From contig CAVPMA010000005.1 of the NCBI GenBank assembly GCA_963706315.1, positions 186,001 through 250,000 on the forward strand: 64,000 nt of DNA, given 5' to 3'. Within the stretch, counting starts at the first letter, position 1; every line of letters begins with the position of its first letter. Of this stretch, positions 49,762-62,750 are shown one piece after another. The notes under the pieces are model-generated. The model was not told the DNA's origin and did not search any database. It was given only the letters and a program-made list of their open reading frames with translations. Source of the stretch: CALMEC01 sp963706315 (lineage in GTDB: Bacteria; Actinomycetota; Thermoleophilia; Miltoncostaeales; Miltoncostaeaceae). A program made the translations under genes and the position numbers.

Positions 49762-51092
49762 CCCAGCATCCCGTCGACGATCCGGGCGGCCCGCCTCCCG
49801 CTCGAGACCGCCCCCTCGATCGACGGATGCATGACCGTGTCGCCTGCGAGGAGCAGGTTCGCGATCGCCGTGCGCGGCCCGGGCAGGTTGCGGCGCACCC
49901 CGGCCAGCGGCCGGTACAGCGCCGCCGGGTGGGCGTAGGTGTCGACCAGCGTGGACGTGCGCTCCCAGGGGAACCTGGGGATGAGTGTCTGGATGCGCCG
50001 CCCGACTTCGGCGGCGTACCGCGCGGGGTCGACGTCGCGCCAGCCGGCGGTGGCGCTCTGGGCGATGACGATGTGCGGACCGGGCGAGCCGGGGCGGGTG
50101 ACGTTCGTGGTCTGGCAGAGGAGGTCGACGCGGTCCTCGCCGGCCGGCGCGGCTCCGTCGAGCAGGATGGTGGGCTCGCGGTAGAGCGGCTGCTCGAGCG
50201 CAAACGCGGCGCTCACGACCCCCGCGTACTCCGTCGGAAGCCGCCCCGCGGAGGCGGGGTCGAGGTCATGCAGGAGGGCTCGGGCGTTTCCCCCGTCGAC
50301 CGCGAGGACCACGTTCCGGGCGCCGACTCGTCGTCCGTCGGCCAGCGTGACGCCGGTCACCGACCTGCCGTCGGGGGCGCGGTCGATCGCCGCGACGCGA
50401 ACGTCGGTCCAAATCATGCCGCCGGCCTTCGTGATCGCCGTCTCCGCGCGTGTCGCGATCATTCCGAGTCCGTCGACGGGGAGCACCGCCCCCCCGCGCG
50501 TCATCATCGCGAGCAGGTACCGGAGGTATCCCGCGTCGGCGGCGAGGCTCCGATCGAGCAGTATCCCGCCGACGAGGGGTCGCACGATCGCGTCGATCGC
50601 CGTCGCGCTCACGCCATGCCGGGTCAGGTAGTCCTGTGCGGGCTCCTCCTCCGCCGCCGGCTCCAGGAGAACGCGGTCAGGGGTCGCGGCCGCACGGGCA
50701 GCGATCGCAGCCAGTCGCGCCGCGTCGGCGCGGCCGATCACCGAGCTTCCCAGGATCCCGGCCCGGATCGGCCGGAGGTGCCGCCAGGTCGCGCCGTCGT
50801 GGACCACGATTCCCCGTTCAAACCTGCGCAGCTCGCTCCGTCCGATGCCGATGGACTCGCACAGGTCTCGTGTCTCCGGGTACGCCCGGAAGAGTGCCTG
50901 GAATCCCCGGTCGACCGGCTCGCCCTGATACATGATCGTCCTGGCCCGCCCTCCGATGGCGCCGTCCGCCTCGAGCACCTGGACCGTACGTCCCCGCGAC
51001 GCGAGGAGCTCCGCGCACGCGAGCCCGCTCAGGCCGCCCCCGACGACCAGACAGTCCGCCCCCGCGCCCTCCGATGGCCCGTTCCCGCTCAC
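49758..51092 (-). CDS. FAD-dependent amine oxidase / phytoene-desaturase-like oxidoreductase
   Basis: A 444-residue flavoprotein with the N-terminal dinucleotide-binding motif VVGGGLSGLACAELLASRG and the following GGRART. The C-terminal FAD motif is NLLLAGDTVMHPSIEGAVSSGRRAA. The family includes amine oxidases, protoporphyrinogen oxidases and carotenoid desaturases. The closest look-alike by motif is the NAD(P)/FAD group found in plants and cyanobacteria. The substrate is unknown. It heads a three-gene unit with xseA and xseB by a 4-base overlap, with no obvious functional link. Confidence 0.85.
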   Translation of the reverse strand: MSGNGPSEGAGADCLVVGGGLSGLACAELLASRGRTVQVLEADGAIGGRARTIMYQGEPVDRGFQALFRAYPETRDLCESIGIGRSELRRFERGIVVHDGATWRHLRPIRAGILGSSVIGRADAARLAAIAARAAATPDRVLLEPAAEEEPAQDYLTRHGVSATAIDAIVRPLVGGILLDRSLAADAGYLRYLLAMMTRGGAVLPVDGLGMIATRAETAITKAGGMIWTDVRVAAIDRAPDGRSVTGVTLADGRRVGARNVVLAVDGGNARALLHDLDPASAGRLPTEYAGVVSAAFALEQPLYREPTILLDGAAPAGEDRVDLLCQTTNVTRPGSPGPHIVIAQSATAGWRDVDPARYAAEVGRRIQTLIPRFPWERTSTLVDTYAHPAALYRPLAGVRRNLPGPRTAIANLLLAGDTVMHPSIEGAVSSGRRAARIVDGMLG

Positions 51093-51202
51093 CCCGGAAG
51101 CCTAGTCACACGCATCGGTCGTTGCCCCATGCACCGGCCGGGCGGCACCATCCGGGGTGCCTCCGCTCGTCCGCAGGTCCCACACCGCGGCCGAAAATGT
51201 GA

Positions 51203-51236
51203 ACGAGCCGCCCCGCGCGTGCGCGAGGCGGCTCGT
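51203..51236 (-). terminator. rRNA operon terminator
   Basis: ACGAGCCGCC and GGCGGCTCGT pair perfectly over 10 bases around a 14-base loop, 9 bases downstream of the 5S rRNA on the minus strand. The sequence after the stem reads TCACATTTTC, a short T-run consistent with intrinsic termination. It lies between the rRNA operon and the FAD oxidoreductase gene. Confidence 0.7.
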
Positions 51237-51244
51237 GGTCTCTA

Positions 51245-51362
51245 TCCCGGCAGCGACCTACTCTCCCGCGATTCTGCAATCGAAGTACCATCGGCGCTGA
51301 GGGTCTTCACGACTCTGTTCGGAATGGGAAGAGGTGTTTCCCCCTCGCTTTGACCACCGGGA
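51245..51362 (-). rRNA. rrf: 5S ribosomal RNA
   Basis: About 118 bases. The terminal helix is TCCCGGTGG with the complementary end near CGCTGCCGGGA. The conserved CCATTCCGAACAGAGTCGTGAAG lies in loop-B/C position, and GCCGATGGTACT follows as usual. Third gene of the 16S–23S–5S operon, with a 50-base spacer after 23S. Confidence 0.95.
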
Positions 51363-51412
51363 ACCATTGAGGACGTACCCTCAAGACTGCAAAGCGGCAA
51401 AGGTGTGCGAAA

Positions 51413-54402
<2,990 letters not shown>

Positions 54403-54701
54403 AAGAGCACACCTTTGCCACTATGCAGTTTTCAAGGTACGTCGCCGGCATTGGAGCGCCCGGCGCGCAGCCACGGCGTGGCCACCCTCAAGACTAAACA
54501 GCATGCCGGGGCATCCGAGATCCACGAGCTCACGAGACCCATTTGGGGTTCATCCCTTTGATGACTCGTGGCGGACGCTTCCAGACCAGGCGTCGACATT
54601 GCGTCTAGGGCATGGCTCGCCCGGTACTCGGACCGGGGGAGCTCGAACGAGACGACGAGTCGTCTCGGAGCCCAGGCGACCGTGAACGGGTCGCATCCCT
54701 A
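54403..54701 (-). other. 16S–23S internal transcribed spacer without tRNA genes
   Basis: About 300 bases. No tRNA-Ile or tRNA-Ala cloverleaf could be drawn. The spacer holds the 3' half of the 16S processing stem (54493–54506) and a conserved leader-like CTTGAAAACTGCATAG on the minus strand just upstream of 23S. Confidence 0.8.
54407..54419 (-). repeat. 23S rRNA processing stem (partner at 51396–51408)
   Basis: GCACACCTTTGCC here and GGCAAAGGTGTGC at 51396–51408 are perfect 13-base complements that flank the 23S gene. They would form the RNase III processing stalk of the precursor. Confidence 0.75.
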
Positions 54702-56249
<1,548 letters not shown>

Positions 56250-56447
56250 GAGAACTTCGTTGAGCGCGATCCGACCGGCGAACCGGTGGATGCGGTCGAA
56301 GTCTGACGTTCGCTCCCTCGCCCGAAGGTCCGGGAGCTTCCCGACGATCAGCGCGGCTCGCGCCGGACCGACCGCCGTGACAGGGTTTCGTGAAAAAACC
56401 TGGTCATTGTTTGGCCACCGCACGGCGAGGCCGTGGGGGCCGTCAAT

Positions 56448-56461
56448 GCATGCTGTTTAGT
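56448..56461 (-). repeat. 16S rRNA processing stem (partner at 54493–54506)
   Basis: GCATGCTGTTTAGT here is the exact complement of ACTAAACAGCATGC at 54493–54506. The two flank the 16S gene and would form the RNase III stalk. Upstream in the leader the minus strand also reads ACCTTGAAAACTAAACAGC. The leader 56250–56529 holds no gene. Confidence 0.7.
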
Positions 56462-56529
56462 TTTCAAGGTTCGCGCACCCATTTCGGGCGCACTCCACGG
56501 GGCCGGTTGCCCGGCCACACGGACTCGGG

Positions 56530-56557
56530 AGGATAGCACTCCCGGCAGCCTCGTCAA
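56530..56557 (-). promoter_or_regulatory. rRNA operon promoter
   Basis: On the minus strand TTGACG (56557–56552) and TATCCT (56535–56530) are separated by 16 bases, about 280 bases upstream of 16S. This is the best −35/−10 pair in the gene-free stretch 56250–56656 between tyrS and 16S. It contains GC-rich discriminator bases after the −10, typical of stringently controlled rRNA promoters. Confidence 0.6.
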
Positions 56558-56656
56558 CCTCCGAGGAGGCTGGCTCACCGACCGTACGCAGCGCGCCCGG
56601 CCGATCTGCTGGAGGCAGGGTATCAGCGGGGTTCGGACGGCGCCCGGATGGTGCCG

Positions 56657-57814
56657 TCAAGCCACCCGTATGCGGGCAAAACGTCGCCGGCCGGCCCGGA
56701 GCACCCGACCGTCGAGCCGGTCGGCGGGGACGTCGAGTTCCCCGATCGGCGCGCCGTCGACGCTGACGCCTCCCTGCTGGATGAGCCGTCGCGCCTCGCT
56801 GCGAGACGCGACGCCGAGGTGGTCGACGAGCAACGCGGGCAGGTGCGCGGGCCCGGAGGGGATCACGATCTCCGGTGTGTCGTCGGGCGCCTGGCGGTCG
56901 CGCACCACCCTGTCGAAGTCGGCCTCCGCCTCGACGCCGCTGCCGGCGCCGTGGAACCGGTCGGCCACGAGCCGGCCCAGTCGGCGCTTCTCGGCCGCGG
57001 GATGGCCGGTGGGTCCCGGCTCGCCCGGGAACAGGAGCCCGAAGAACGTCGCGAGCGCGTCGTCGGGAATGCGCATGACCTTCCCGAACTGCTCCGGAGG
57101 CGGCTCGGCAACGCCGATGTAGTTGCCGCTCGACTTGCTCATCCGCGCGACGCCGTCAGTGCCCGGGAGGATCGGCATGGTCAGGGCGACCTGAGGCGGC
57201 TGCCCGTAGGCCTGCTGGACCTCCCGGCCGAGCATGAGGTTGAAGAGCTGATCGGTCCCGCCGAGTTCGACGTCGGCCTCCACGGCCACCGAGTCGTAGG
57301 CCTGCATCAGCGGATACAGGAGCTCGAGCACGGAGATGGGCCGCTGCTCGGTCATCCGCCGGTCGAAGTCGTCGCGGCGCAGCAGCTGACTGACCGTCGT
57401 GGTGGAGGCGAGCCGGAAGAGCGGCTCGAGCCCCATGCCGGCGAACCACTCGCCGTTCAGGCGCACCTCCACGCGCTCCGGATCGAGCACCTTGAACGCC
57501 TGCTCGCGGTAGGTCTCGGCGTTCGCGTCGATCTCCCCGGCGGACAGCATCGGCCGCGTCGACGAGCGGCCGGACGGGTCGCCGACGCGCGCGGTCCAGT
57601 CGCCGATGATCAGGACCGCGATGTGACCGGCATCCTGGAACTCCCGGAGCTTCTGAAGGGCCACGGTGTGACCGAGATGGATGTCGGGAGCGGTGGGATC
57701 GACGCCGAGCTTCACGCGGAGTGGCCGGCCGAGCGCGAGCTTGGCGGTGAGCCCGTCCGGTGGGACGACGTCCACGGCCCGGTCGGCGAGCGCCTGCGCC
57801 GACCCGCCGCTCAT
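56657..57814 (-). CDS. tyrS: Tyrosyl-tRNA synthetase
   Basis: Charges tRNA-Tyr. Class I signature HLGH at 46–49 and the KMSKS loop as ARMSKSSGN. Tyrosine-site residues lie in YPLMQAYDSVAVEADVELGGTDQLFNLMLGR. A C-terminal S4 RNA-binding domain (LPALLVDHLGVASRSEARRLIQ) ends the protein. 385 residues, of the TyrRS group with HLGH rather than HIGH. The ATG at 57814 overlaps the mpg stop by 4 bases. It is the last protein gene before the rRNA operon in the same direction. Confidence 0.95.
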   Translation of the reverse strand: MSGGSAQALADRAVDVVPPDGLTAKLALGRPLRVKLGVDPTAPDIHLGHTVALQKLREFQDAGHIAVLIIGDWTARVGDPSGRSSTRPMLSAGEIDANAETYREQAFKVLDPERVEVRLNGEWFAGMGLEPLFRLASTTTVSQLLRRDDFDRRMTEQRPISVLELLYPLMQAYDSVAVEADVELGGTDQLFNLMLGREVQQAYGQPPQVALTMPILPGTDGVARMSKSSGNYIGVAEPPPEQFGKVMRIPDDALATFFGLLFPGEPGPTGHPAAEKRRLGRLVADRFHGAGSGVEAEADFDRVVRDRQAPDDTPEIVIPSGPAHLPALLVDHLGVASRSEARRLIQQGGVSVDGAPIGELDVPADRLDGRVLRAGRRRFARIRVA

Positions 57815-58395
57815 GCGGCCGCCAGCGCCGGGAACGGGCGGGATAGGTGGGGCGAGCCCGCCACGCCGAGGCGCCACGGCCTGTCGGTGGCGACCGAGAT
57901 ACCGATGCGGGGGCCCGAAAGCACGTCGCTCACGGCATCGCCGCGGAGGATCCTGACCGGTCCCTTCCCGATCACGGTCGCGTTCATCGACCCGTCGATC
58001 CCGAGCGCCGCGCAGAGGCGGCCGGGACCGGAGCAGAGCAACCGGTCGGCCACACCGCCGCGACGCTCGCGCATCACGTCCAGGCCGGCGACGGGGGCGA
58101 GCGCCCGCAGCAGCACCGCCGCACCGCTGCCCGCCGGCTCGCAGACCACGTTCGCGCACCAATGCACGCCGTAGCTGCGGTAGACGTACAGACGGCCCGG
58201 CGGCCCGAACATCACCGCCGCCCGCGCGGTGGGCCCCCGGAAGCTGTGGGACGCGGGGTCGTCCTGCTGGTACCGCTCCACCTCGACGATCGTCCCGGCG
58301 GTCTGCCCGACCGCCATCGTGCATCCGAGCAGGTCGCGCGCCACCTCACCGACGGGGCGCGCGAAGAACTCCTGGTCGATGATCACGTCTTCCAT
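57811..58395 (-). CDS. mpg: 3-methyladenine DNA glycosylase, AAG/MPG family
   Basis: Removes alkylated bases in DNA repair. 194 residues. FFARPVGEVARDLLG, the catalytic-Glu region IVEVERYQQDDPASHSFRGPTARAAVMFG and YVYRSYGVHWCANVVC follow the family. CSGPGRLCAALGI and GPRIGIS are further marks. It starts 11 bases after the RemA-like stop and overlaps tyrS by 4 bases. Confidence 0.93.
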   Translation of the reverse strand: MEDVIIDQEFFARPVGEVARDLLGCTMAVGQTAGTIVEVERYQQDDPASHSFRGPTARAAVMFGPPGRLYVYRSYGVHWCANVVCEPAGSGAAVLLRALAPVAGLDVMRERRGGVADRLLCSGPGRLCAALGIDGSMNATVIGKGPVRILRGDAVSDVLSGPRIGISVATDRPWRLGVAGSPHLSRPFPALAAA

Positions 58396-58406
58396 GTGCG
58401 TCCCGC

Positions 58407-58667
58407 TCAGAAGAGCGACGGGGGCTCGTCGGCGTCCCGTCGGCCACGCCCGGAGGAACGGTCCGGCGCGTCGTCGGCGGGCCCGCCGAGATCCGCCAGG
58501 ATCGCGGCCTCGCTCCGGCTCGCGATCATCGGCTCGTCCCTGCCATCGAGCCAGACGCGCGTACGACGCCCCGGCCCGCGCTCGTCGCCCTCGATCGGCT
58601 CGAGCCCGATGATGCGGTCCGCCCGGGCGAACCGGCCCAATCCCAGGGAGACGAACTCAGGGCTCAC
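58407..58667 (-). CDS. RemA-like (DUF370-type) small protein
   Basis: 86 residues from the GTG at 58667, which overlaps the argH stop by 4 bases. The first 60 residues resemble RemA, a ring-forming DNA-binding regulator of matrix genes in Bacillus: FVSLGLGRFARADRIIGLEP, then GRRTRVWLDGRDEPMIASRSE. The Gly-Phe-Gly-Asn part is changed to Gly-Leu-Gly-Arg, and a charged disordered tail replaces the usual end. The family call is tentative. It could also be an unrelated small nucleic-acid-binding protein. Whether it binds DNA is unknown. Confidence 0.5.
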   Translation of the reverse strand: MSPEFVSLGLGRFARADRIIGLEPIEGDERGPGRRTRVWLDGRDEPMIASRSEAAILADLGGPADDAPDRSSGRGRRDADEPPSLF

Positions 58668-60046
58668 CACGTCGCCATCTCCGATCGCGCCGCGTCGAGC
58701 TGGGCGGCGACCATCGACCTCGCGGTGCCGCCGGGAACGGCCTTCGCCTCCACCGACGACTGCGCGTCGAGCCGAGGCAGGTCCAGGTCCGCGAGGCCGG
58801 CGGCCGCCAGCTCGTCCGTCGTGGCGTCCTCGAGGCCGGCACCCCGTCCCACGACGGAGCGCACGAGCGCGCCGACGGCCTCGTGAGCTTTCCGGAACGG
58901 CCAGCCGAGACGCACCAGGTGATCGGCCAGATCCGTCGCGCCCATCGCTCCGCCCGCACACGCTGCCGCCATCCGGTCCGCACGGAAGGCGGCGCCCGCG
59001 AGCATCCCGGTCATGGCCGGGAGGAGCAGATCCACGGTGTCGGCGGCGTCGAACAGGTAGCCCTTGTCCTCCTGGAGGTCCTTGTTATACGCGAGCGGGA
59101 GACCGCTCGTGACGCCCAGCAGGCCGGAGAGGTCGGATGCGAGCCGGTGGGCCTTCGCCCTGGCGAGCTCGGCGGCGTCGGCGTTCTTCTTCTGCGGCAG
59201 CATCGACGAGCCGGACGTGAACGCTTCGGGCAACTCGACGAACCCGACTTCCTCCGCGGACCACCACACGAGCTCCGCGCCGAGTCGGGACAGGTGCACG
59301 CCCAGCTGGGCCGCGAAGCTCAGGTAGTCGCAGAGCGCGTCGCGGCTGCCAACCGCATCCAGGCTGTTCGGCGACGGCCGCTCGAAGCCGAGATCCCTGG
59401 CCACCATCTCGCGGTCGACCGGGAAGCCCACCCCGGCGAGGGCGCCGCTCCCGAGCGGGCACTCGGCGGCCGACGCGGCGGCGGCCGCGTCGAGCCGGAT
59501 CCGGTCGCGGCGAAGCATCCAGACGTATGCGAGCAGGTGGTGAGCGAGCCGGACGGGCTGCGCGCGCTGGAGGTGCGTGTACCCGGGCATGATCGTGTCG
59601 AGGTGACGCTCGGCCTGGTCGATGAGCGCCTCGGCCAGGCCGCGGAGCCCTGCCCGCTGCCCCCCGCACCGCGCGCGGATCCACAGCAGCGTGTCGGTCG
59701 CGACCTGGTCGTTGCGGCTCCTGGCGGTGTGCAGGCGGCGGCCGGGATCGCCCGCCAGCTCGGTGAGGCGCCGCTCGATCGCGGTATGGATGTCCTCGTC
59801 GCCGGGCGCGAACGCGAACGCCCCCGATGCGAACTCGCCCTCGACCTGGTCGAGGCCCGCCAGGATCGCGGCGGCGTCCTCGCCGGACACGATGGCGCAG
59901 GCACCGAGCATCCGCGCGTGGGCGCGCGAGCAGGCGATGTCCTCGGCCCACATGCGCCGGTCGACCGGGAGGGACGCGTTGAGCCGGTCGAAGGCCTCCG
60001 CCGGCGTCCCGGCGAACCGCCCTCCCCACATCCGGCTCCCGCTCAT
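58664..60046 (-). CDS. argH: Argininosuccinate lyase
   Basis: Last step of arginine synthesis, splitting argininosuccinate. 460 residues. The fumarase/aspartase-family signature GSSMLPQKKNAD is present, as are HTARSRNDQVATD and PGYTHLQRAQPV; the catalytic Ser/Lys lie in the signature. The ATG at 60046 overlaps the aminotransferase stop by 4 bases. Argininosuccinate synthase is not nearby, and the grouping with branched-chain genes is unusual. Confidence 0.96.
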   Translation of the reverse strand: MSGSRMWGGRFAGTPAEAFDRLNASLPVDRRMWAEDIACSRAHARMLGACAIVSGEDAAAILAGLDQVEGEFASGAFAFAPGDEDIHTAIERRLTELAGDPGRRLHTARSRNDQVATDTLLWIRARCGGQRAGLRGLAEALIDQAERHLDTIMPGYTHLQRAQPVRLAHHLLAYVWMLRRDRIRLDAAAAASAAECPLGSGALAGVGFPVDREMVARDLGFERPSPNSLDAVGSRDALCDYLSFAAQLGVHLSRLGAELVWWSAEEVGFVELPEAFTSGSSMLPQKKNADAAELARAKAHRLASDLSGLLGVTSGLPLAYNKDLQEDKGYLFDAADTVDLLLPAMTGMLAGAAFRADRMAAACAGGAMGATDLADHLVRLGWPFRKAHEAVGALVRSVVGRGAGLEDATTDELAAAGLADLDLPRLDAQSSVEAKAVPGGTARSMVAAQLDAARSEMATW

Positions 60047-61173
60047 GCCACCCGGACCCGCTGGCTCGCGATGGCCCGCTCGAGCTCGGCGCACACCCGG
60101 GCCACCTGCTCCTCGGTCATCTCGGAGAAGAACGGCAGCGCGATCGTGGAGGCGCTGATGGACTCGGTGACCGGCAGGAGGCCTGGCCGGTATCCGTGAA
60201 CCTCCCGGTAGTACGGCTGCAGGTGGATGCACGGAAGATACGGCTTGGCCTGGATGCCGGCGGCCTCGAGCTCGCCGATGACGCGATTGCGATCGACGTC
60301 GGGGTCGAGCCGCGGCGCGTAGACGAACCACGAGCGGCGCTGAGGACCCTCGAACATGGGGGTCGCCCCGTCGATCTCGGCGATGCGTGCCTGGTACCAG
60401 CCGGCGACGCGCGCCCGCGCGTCGAGCATGTCGTCGAGCCGCTCGAGCTGCGCCACGCCGATCGCCGCATGCACGTCGGAGAGCCGGTAGTTGAACCCGA
60501 GCCGGGAATGCACCAGCCATGCCCCGTCGTCGGAACGCCCCTGGTTGACGAGGCTCCGGAGCATCCGCGCGAGCCGCTCGTCGTCGGTGAGCACGACGCC
60601 GCCCTCGGCGGTCGTCATCTGCTTGTTGGCGTAGAAGGCCAGCACGGTGGGGTGGCCGAACCCGCCCAGCGGGCGCCCGTCGAAGTCCCCGCCGATCGCC
60701 TGGCAGGCGTCCTCCACCACGTGCAGGCCCGCTCGCCGCGAGATCGCGACCAGCGTGGGGATCTCCGCCGGGTATCCGAAGATGTCGACGATCTCGATCG
60801 CCCGCGTGCGGGGCGTGATCGCGGCCTGTACGGCGGCGGGATCGAGGTTGAACGTGAGCGGGTCGACCTCGACGAACACCGGTTTCGCGCCGGTGTACAG
60901 GATCGCGTTGGCAGAGGCGACGAACGAGAATGAGGGCAGGATCACCTCGTCGCCCGGGCCGAGCCCGAGCGCATGGAAGCAGGCGTGCAGGCCGGCGGTC
61001 CCGCTGGAGCACGCGACGGCATGGGCTACGCCGACGCGCTCCGCCCAGTCGCGCTCGAAGCGGGCGAGCATCGGGCCCAGCGAGAGCTGGCCGGATTGCA
61101 GCACACCCGTCACGAGCTCGAGCTCGCGCTCGCCGATCACCGGTTTCGCGAGCGGGATGTTCGGCTGGGTCAC
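60043..61173 (-). CDS. DegT/DnrJ/EryC1/StrS-family PLP aminotransferase
   Basis: Fold-I aminotransferase of the sugar-modifying type. 376 residues. The PLP lysine is K184 in FYANKQMTTAEGG, with the Asp in VVEDACQAIGG. PSFSFVASANAI and NYRLSDVHAAIGVAQLERLD complete the pattern. Family members act on nucleotide-linked keto-sugars; no sugar-nucleotide gene lies beside it here, so the acceptor is unknown. The GTG at 61173 overlaps the cimA stop by 4 bases. Confidence 0.9.
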   Translation of the reverse strand: MTQPNIPLAKPVIGERELELVTGVLQSGQLSLGPMLARFERDWAERVGVAHAVACSSGTAGLHACFHALGLGPGDEVILPSFSFVASANAILYTGAKPVFVEVDPLTFNLDPAAVQAAITPRTRAIEIVDIFGYPAEIPTLVAISRRAGLHVVEDACQAIGGDFDGRPLGGFGHPTVLAFYANKQMTTAEGGVVLTDDERLARMLRSLVNQGRSDDGAWLVHSRLGFNYRLSDVHAAIGVAQLERLDDMLDARARVAGWYQARIAEIDGATPMFEGPQRRSWFVYAPRLDPDVDRNRVIGELEAAGIQAKPYLPCIHLQPYYREVHGYRPGLLPVTESISASTIALPFFSEMTEEQVARVCAELERAIASQRVRVA

Positions 61174-62750
61174 GCGGTGCGGGCCCGCGCCTGGGCGGCG
61201 CGCCGGACCCCGTGCTCGAGACTGTCGACGAGCGCCTGCCACGACGCCTCGATCATGTTCTCGCTGACTCCGATGGTGCCCCAGGTGTCGTCGTGGTCGG
61301 CCGAGTCGATGAGCACCCGCGTGACCGCGGACGTGCCCTTGGCCTCGTCGAGGATCCGCACCTTGAAGTTGACGAGCTCGATGGCGTCGAGCTCCGGCAC
61401 CCGCGACGCGAGCGCCATCCGCAGTGCGCGGTCGAGCGCGTTGACCGGGCCGTTGCCCTCCGCCGTCGCGACGAAGCGTTCGCCCTTGTGCTCGAGCTTG
61501 ATGGTCGCCTCGGTCTCGACGCGGCCGTCACTGCGCTTCTCGGTGATGACGCGGAAGCTCTCGAGCACGAAGAGCGGCTCGTAGGTGCCGATCTCGCGCT
61601 CGAGCATCAGCTCGAAGGAGCCGTCGGCCACCTCGAAGTGGTACCCGTCGTTCTCGAGGTCCTTGACCCGCCCGAGGATCGCCGCGATCTGGTCCCCGCC
61701 GATCTCGATGCCGAACTCCTGCGCCTTCGTGAGGATGGTCCCGCGACCGGAGAGCTCGCTCACGAGCACATGCCGCTCGTTGCCGACCCGATCGGGGTCG
61801 ATGTGCTCGTAGGTGGCGGGGTCGTGGAGGATCGCGGAGGTGTGCATGCCGCCCTTGTGGGCGAAGGCGTTGTGCCCGACGTACGGAGCCCACATGTCGG
61901 GCGGCAGGTTGGCGGTCTCGGCGACGAAATGGCTCACGGCGGTGAGCTCGGCGAGCTTGCCGGGCTCCAGCACCTCGTACCCCATCTTGAGCGCGAGCGA
62001 CGGGATGATCGAGACGAGGTTCGCGTTGCCGCAGCGCTCGCCGTACCCGTTGATGGTTCCCTGGACCATCCGGGCCCCCTCGTCGACCGCGGCGAGGGAG
62101 TTCGCGACGCCGCATTCGGCGTCGTTGTGGGTGTGGATGCCGAGGGATACGCCGGGCAGGGCCGCCCTGACGTGCGCCACGATCTTCGCCATCTGCGACG
62201 GGAGCGTGCCGCCGTTCGTGTCGCATGGGACGACCCAGGTCGCGCCGCCGGCCTCGGCCGCCTTGAGACAGTCGATCGCGTACTCGGGGTGCGCGCGGTA
62301 GGCGTCGAAGAAGTGCTCGGCGTCGTAGATGACCTCCTTGCCGAGGCCCGCGAGAAACGCGACGGACTCCTCGATGATCCGCAGGTTCTCGGCACGATCG
62401 ACCTTGAGGACCTTCTCGAGGTGCAGATCCCATGTCTTGCCGACGATCGTCGTGACGGTCACCCATGAGCCGGCGAGCTCCCGCAGGCCCTCGTCGGCGG
62501 CGGCGCTGACGTCGCGGCGTCGGGTCATGCCGAACGCGGCGACCTTGGCCCCGTGCAGATCCTCCCGCCCCAGCGCCGCGAACAGCTCCCGCTCCTTCGG
62601 ATTCGAAGACGGGAAGCCCGCCTCGACGTAGTCGACGCCGAAGTCGGCCAGGCGCACGGCGATCGCGAGCTGCTCGCCCACCGTCAGGCTCATGCCCTCC
62701 CGCTGCTGCCCGTCGCGGAGCGTCGTGTCGTAGATGGCGACGCGGCTCAA
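61170..62750 (-). CDS. cimA: Citramalate synthase (2-isopropylmalate synthase family)
   Basis: Condenses acetyl-CoA with pyruvate to citramalate, a threonine-independent route to isoleucine. 526 residues. The catalytic barrel starts YDTTLRDGQQREGMSL; the metal-binding HTHNDAECGVANSLAAV and GERCGNANL are intact. A C-terminal LeuA-dimer regulatory domain (about 400–520) follows. The DGQQREG and long C-terminus favour CimA over LeuA, with some uncertainty. The TTG at 62750 overlaps the ilvE stop by 4 bases. Confidence 0.88.
   Translation of the reverse strand: MSRVAIYDTTLRDGQQREGMSLTVGEQLAIAVRLADFGVDYVEAGFPSSNPKERELFAALGREDLHGAKVAAFGMTRRRDVSAAADEGLRELAGSWVTVTTIVGKTWDLHLEKVLKVDRAENLRIIEESVAFLAGLGKEVIYDAEHFFDAYRAHPEYAIDCLKAAEAGGATWVVPCDTNGGTLPSQMAKIVAHVRAALPGVSLGIHTHNDAECGVANSLAAVDEGARMVQGTINGYGERCGNANLVSIIPSLALKMGYEVLEPGKLAELTAVSHFVAETANLPPDMWAPYVGHNAFAHKGGMHTSAILHDPATYEHIDPDRVGNERHVLVSELSGRGTILTKAQEFGIEIGGDQIAAILGRVKDLENDGYHFEVADGSFELMLEREIGTYEPLFVLESFRVITEKRSDGRVETEATIKLEHKGERFVATAEGNGPVNALDRALRMALASRVPELDAIELVNFKVRILDEAKGTSAVTRVLIDSADHDDTWGTIGVSENMIEASWQALVDSLEHGVRRAAQARARTA

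Noticed and set aside
54600..54690. Possible tRNA in the 16S–23S spacer
   Set aside because: A GGTCCGAGTACC segment looks slightly like a T-arm, but no acceptor or anticodon stem could be paired around it.
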